NCBI GenBank assembly: GCA_002868985.1
Contig: PKTV01000445.1
Coordinates: forward strand, 1 to 5,935
Reading direction: 5' to 3'
Length of the DNA: 5,935 nucleotides
Source of the DNA: Desulfobacteraceae bacterium
GTDB lineage: Bacteria; Desulfobacterota; Desulfobacteria; Desulfobacterales; UBA11574
Made by a program: the position numbers and the translations under genes. The notes beneath the pieces were generated by a model. It saw only the letters and a program-made list of their open reading frames with translations, ran no database searches and had not been told where the DNA came from. The stretch's first letter is position 1, and each line of letters starts with the position of its first letter. Positions 5,296 to 5,935 of the stretch are shown here, in pieces.

Positions 5296-5315
5296 TATTT
5301 TCAAAGGTGATAAGA

Positions 5316-5822
5316 ATGACTGAAGAAATCCAACTTTCTTGGTTCGGAAGAATCGGGTTTACGTTTCTGATAATCCTGCTGATTCTCCTTTTGGGAGCGA
5401 CCATGGGAATTATCATAGCCTCAAAAACCCGGATAAAACATCTTGAAGACAGGATTGTCAAATTAGAAGCCGTCGAATACAGACTCACACAAATATGGGA
5501 ACAGGCCGAGTCTTTTGCCCAATTCAAGGATCGCCTTGAAACGCTGGAAACATCTTTGTCAAAGACAGGTTATCTATTAAAAAAGCCGGATCCTTTACCG
5601 AAAAAGATTACTGAAATACCCCCCCCTAAAGTTGAAAATTCCATACTTGCAGAAGTTCCCTCAAAAATTGCACAGAAACGATATCACACCGTCACGTCCG
5701 GTGAAACACTGTTCAGCATCAGTCACCGGTATGGCCTGCCGGTTGAAAAGATACGGCATCTGAACAAGCTGACCGACGCGTCTGTCATTCATCCAGGGCA
5801 GAGGCTTTTATTAAGTCTTTAA
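5316..5822 (+). CDS. Membrane-anchored LysM domain protein with coiled coil
   Basis: I start this 168-residue protein at the ATG at 5316, because AAAGG (5303-5307) lies 8 bases upstream; a GTG at 5307 overlaps that site and is less likely. After a short N-terminus comes one membrane helix (about 12-36, FTFLIILLILLLGATMGIII). A charged coiled coil follows (about 38-82, IKHLEDRIVKLEAVEYRL), then a Pro/Lys-rich linker (90-120) and a C-terminal LysM domain (123-168: YHTVTSGETLFSISHRYGL, HLNKLTDASVIHPGQRLLL). LysM binds the glycan of peptidoglycan. The layout predicts an inner-membrane anchor with an oligomerising stalk reaching the wall, and no catalytic domain is present. The gene lies downstream of the transglycosylase but behind its own candidate promoter. 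Its specific role, whether division, envelope stability or secretion scaffold, is unknown. Confidence 0.93.
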   Translation: MTEEIQLSWFGRIGFTFLIILLILLLGATMGIIIASKTRIKHLEDRIVKLEAVEYRLTQIWEQAESFAQFKDRLETLETSLSKTGYLLKKPDPLPKKITEIPPPKVENSILAEVPSKIAQKRYHTVTSGETLFSISHRYGLPVEKIRHLNKLTDASVIHPGQRLLLSL

Positions 5823-5843
5823 ATCGACACAAATGTTTAAGAT

Positions 5844-5885
5844 AGTGTCCATCCACGACGTGCAATGGACCCGATTAAGTGTCCA
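5844..5885. repeat. Hairpin and short direct repeat after the LysM gene
   Basis: AGTGTCCA occurs at 5844-5851 and 5878-5885, 34 bases apart. The first copy leads into an inverted repeat: GTCCAT (5847-5852) pairs with ATGGAC (5865-5870), and inside it CAC (5854-5856) pairs with GTG (5860-5862). No T tract follows, so a terminator for the LysM gene is unproven. The pattern could equally be the edge of a mobile element beyond the window. Confidence 0.35.
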
Positions 5886-5887
5886 AT

Positions 5888-5935
5888 TCAGAAATGAGCA
5901 ATTTTTGTCTTGATCAAGGCCGCACAAGGGTTTGC
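5888..5935 (-). other. Possible end of a minus-strand reading frame at the window edge
   Basis: From the window edge the minus strand is open for 15 codons (ANPCAALIKTKIAHF) to TGA at 5888-5890. This is too short to call a gene. The segment also holds the 10-base palindrome CTTGATCAAG (5909-5918). It may be the tail of a convergent gene or part of a repeat. Confidence 0.15.

Larger units (their letters stand above)
4890..5315. other. 426-base non-coding region between the membrane ORF and the LysM gene
   Basis: The left part (about 4920-5110) is of ordinary composition. It contains an inverted repeat AACTTG/CAAGTT (4944-4949 and 4955-4960), a perfect 7-bp hairpin at 5001-5020 and a minus-strand 41-codon frame at 4924-5049. 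The right part (about 5170-5290) is very AT-rich and packed with palindromes and a short direct repeat, ending in a TTGACA box before the LysM gene. No tRNA or riboswitch signature is visible. No T-tract terminator is clear after 4889; CGCCTTTTTATTTT at about 4905 has no stem. Confidence 0.6.

Noticed and set aside
5307..5315. GTG start nine bases upstream for the LysM protein
   Set aside because: The GTG overlaps the AAAGG ribosome binding site that is well placed for the ATG at 5316.

Overview
The window looks like ordinary chromosome from a moderately AT-rich Gram-negative bacterium. The gene set and the closeness of its proteins to proteobacterial families suggest a sulfate-reducer-type Desulfobacterota (Desulfobacterales-like). 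That placement is an inference from gene content and sequence style; there is no rRNA or other marker in the window. No phage, CRISPR array, tRNA, rRNA or complete insertion sequence is visible.

Left part (1-2118), all on the minus strand. Two transcription units read leftward. The first is a YkgJ-type cysteine-cluster protein (1660-2118) followed by an unrecognised helical, coiled-coil protein (1069-1614), driven by a consensus sigma-70 promoter whose predicted transcript is almost leaderless. The second is a universal stress protein (430-882), with its own promoter, followed 48 bases later by a FadM-type acyl-CoA thioesterase (1-381) that runs off the window.

Middle part (2119-3768). A divergent promoter region separates the YkgJ unit from a plus-strand small cupin gene (2308-2577). 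After a spacer with two hairpins comes a 340-residue YchF-like protein (2746-3768). It keeps the P-loop and a canonical C-terminal TGS/DUF933 domain but lacks the recognisable switch I and switch II (DxxG) motifs of YchF.

Right part (3769-5935), plus strand, with a cell-envelope theme. It holds a membrane-anchored lytic transglycosylase (4054-4674), a possible 44-residue single-span membrane protein (4755-4889), a long non-coding stretch with a perfect hairpin and a striking AT-rich cluster of palindromes (4890-5315), and a membrane-anchored LysM protein (5316-5822). The transglycosylase cuts peptidoglycan and the LysM protein probably binds it, so they may act at the same place, although the long gap argues against a single operon.

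I do not see a clearly new biological system. The items most worth checking are the YchF-like protein with degenerate G motifs, the palindrome cluster before the LysM gene, and the repeat-like or small-ORF segment at 4924-5049.
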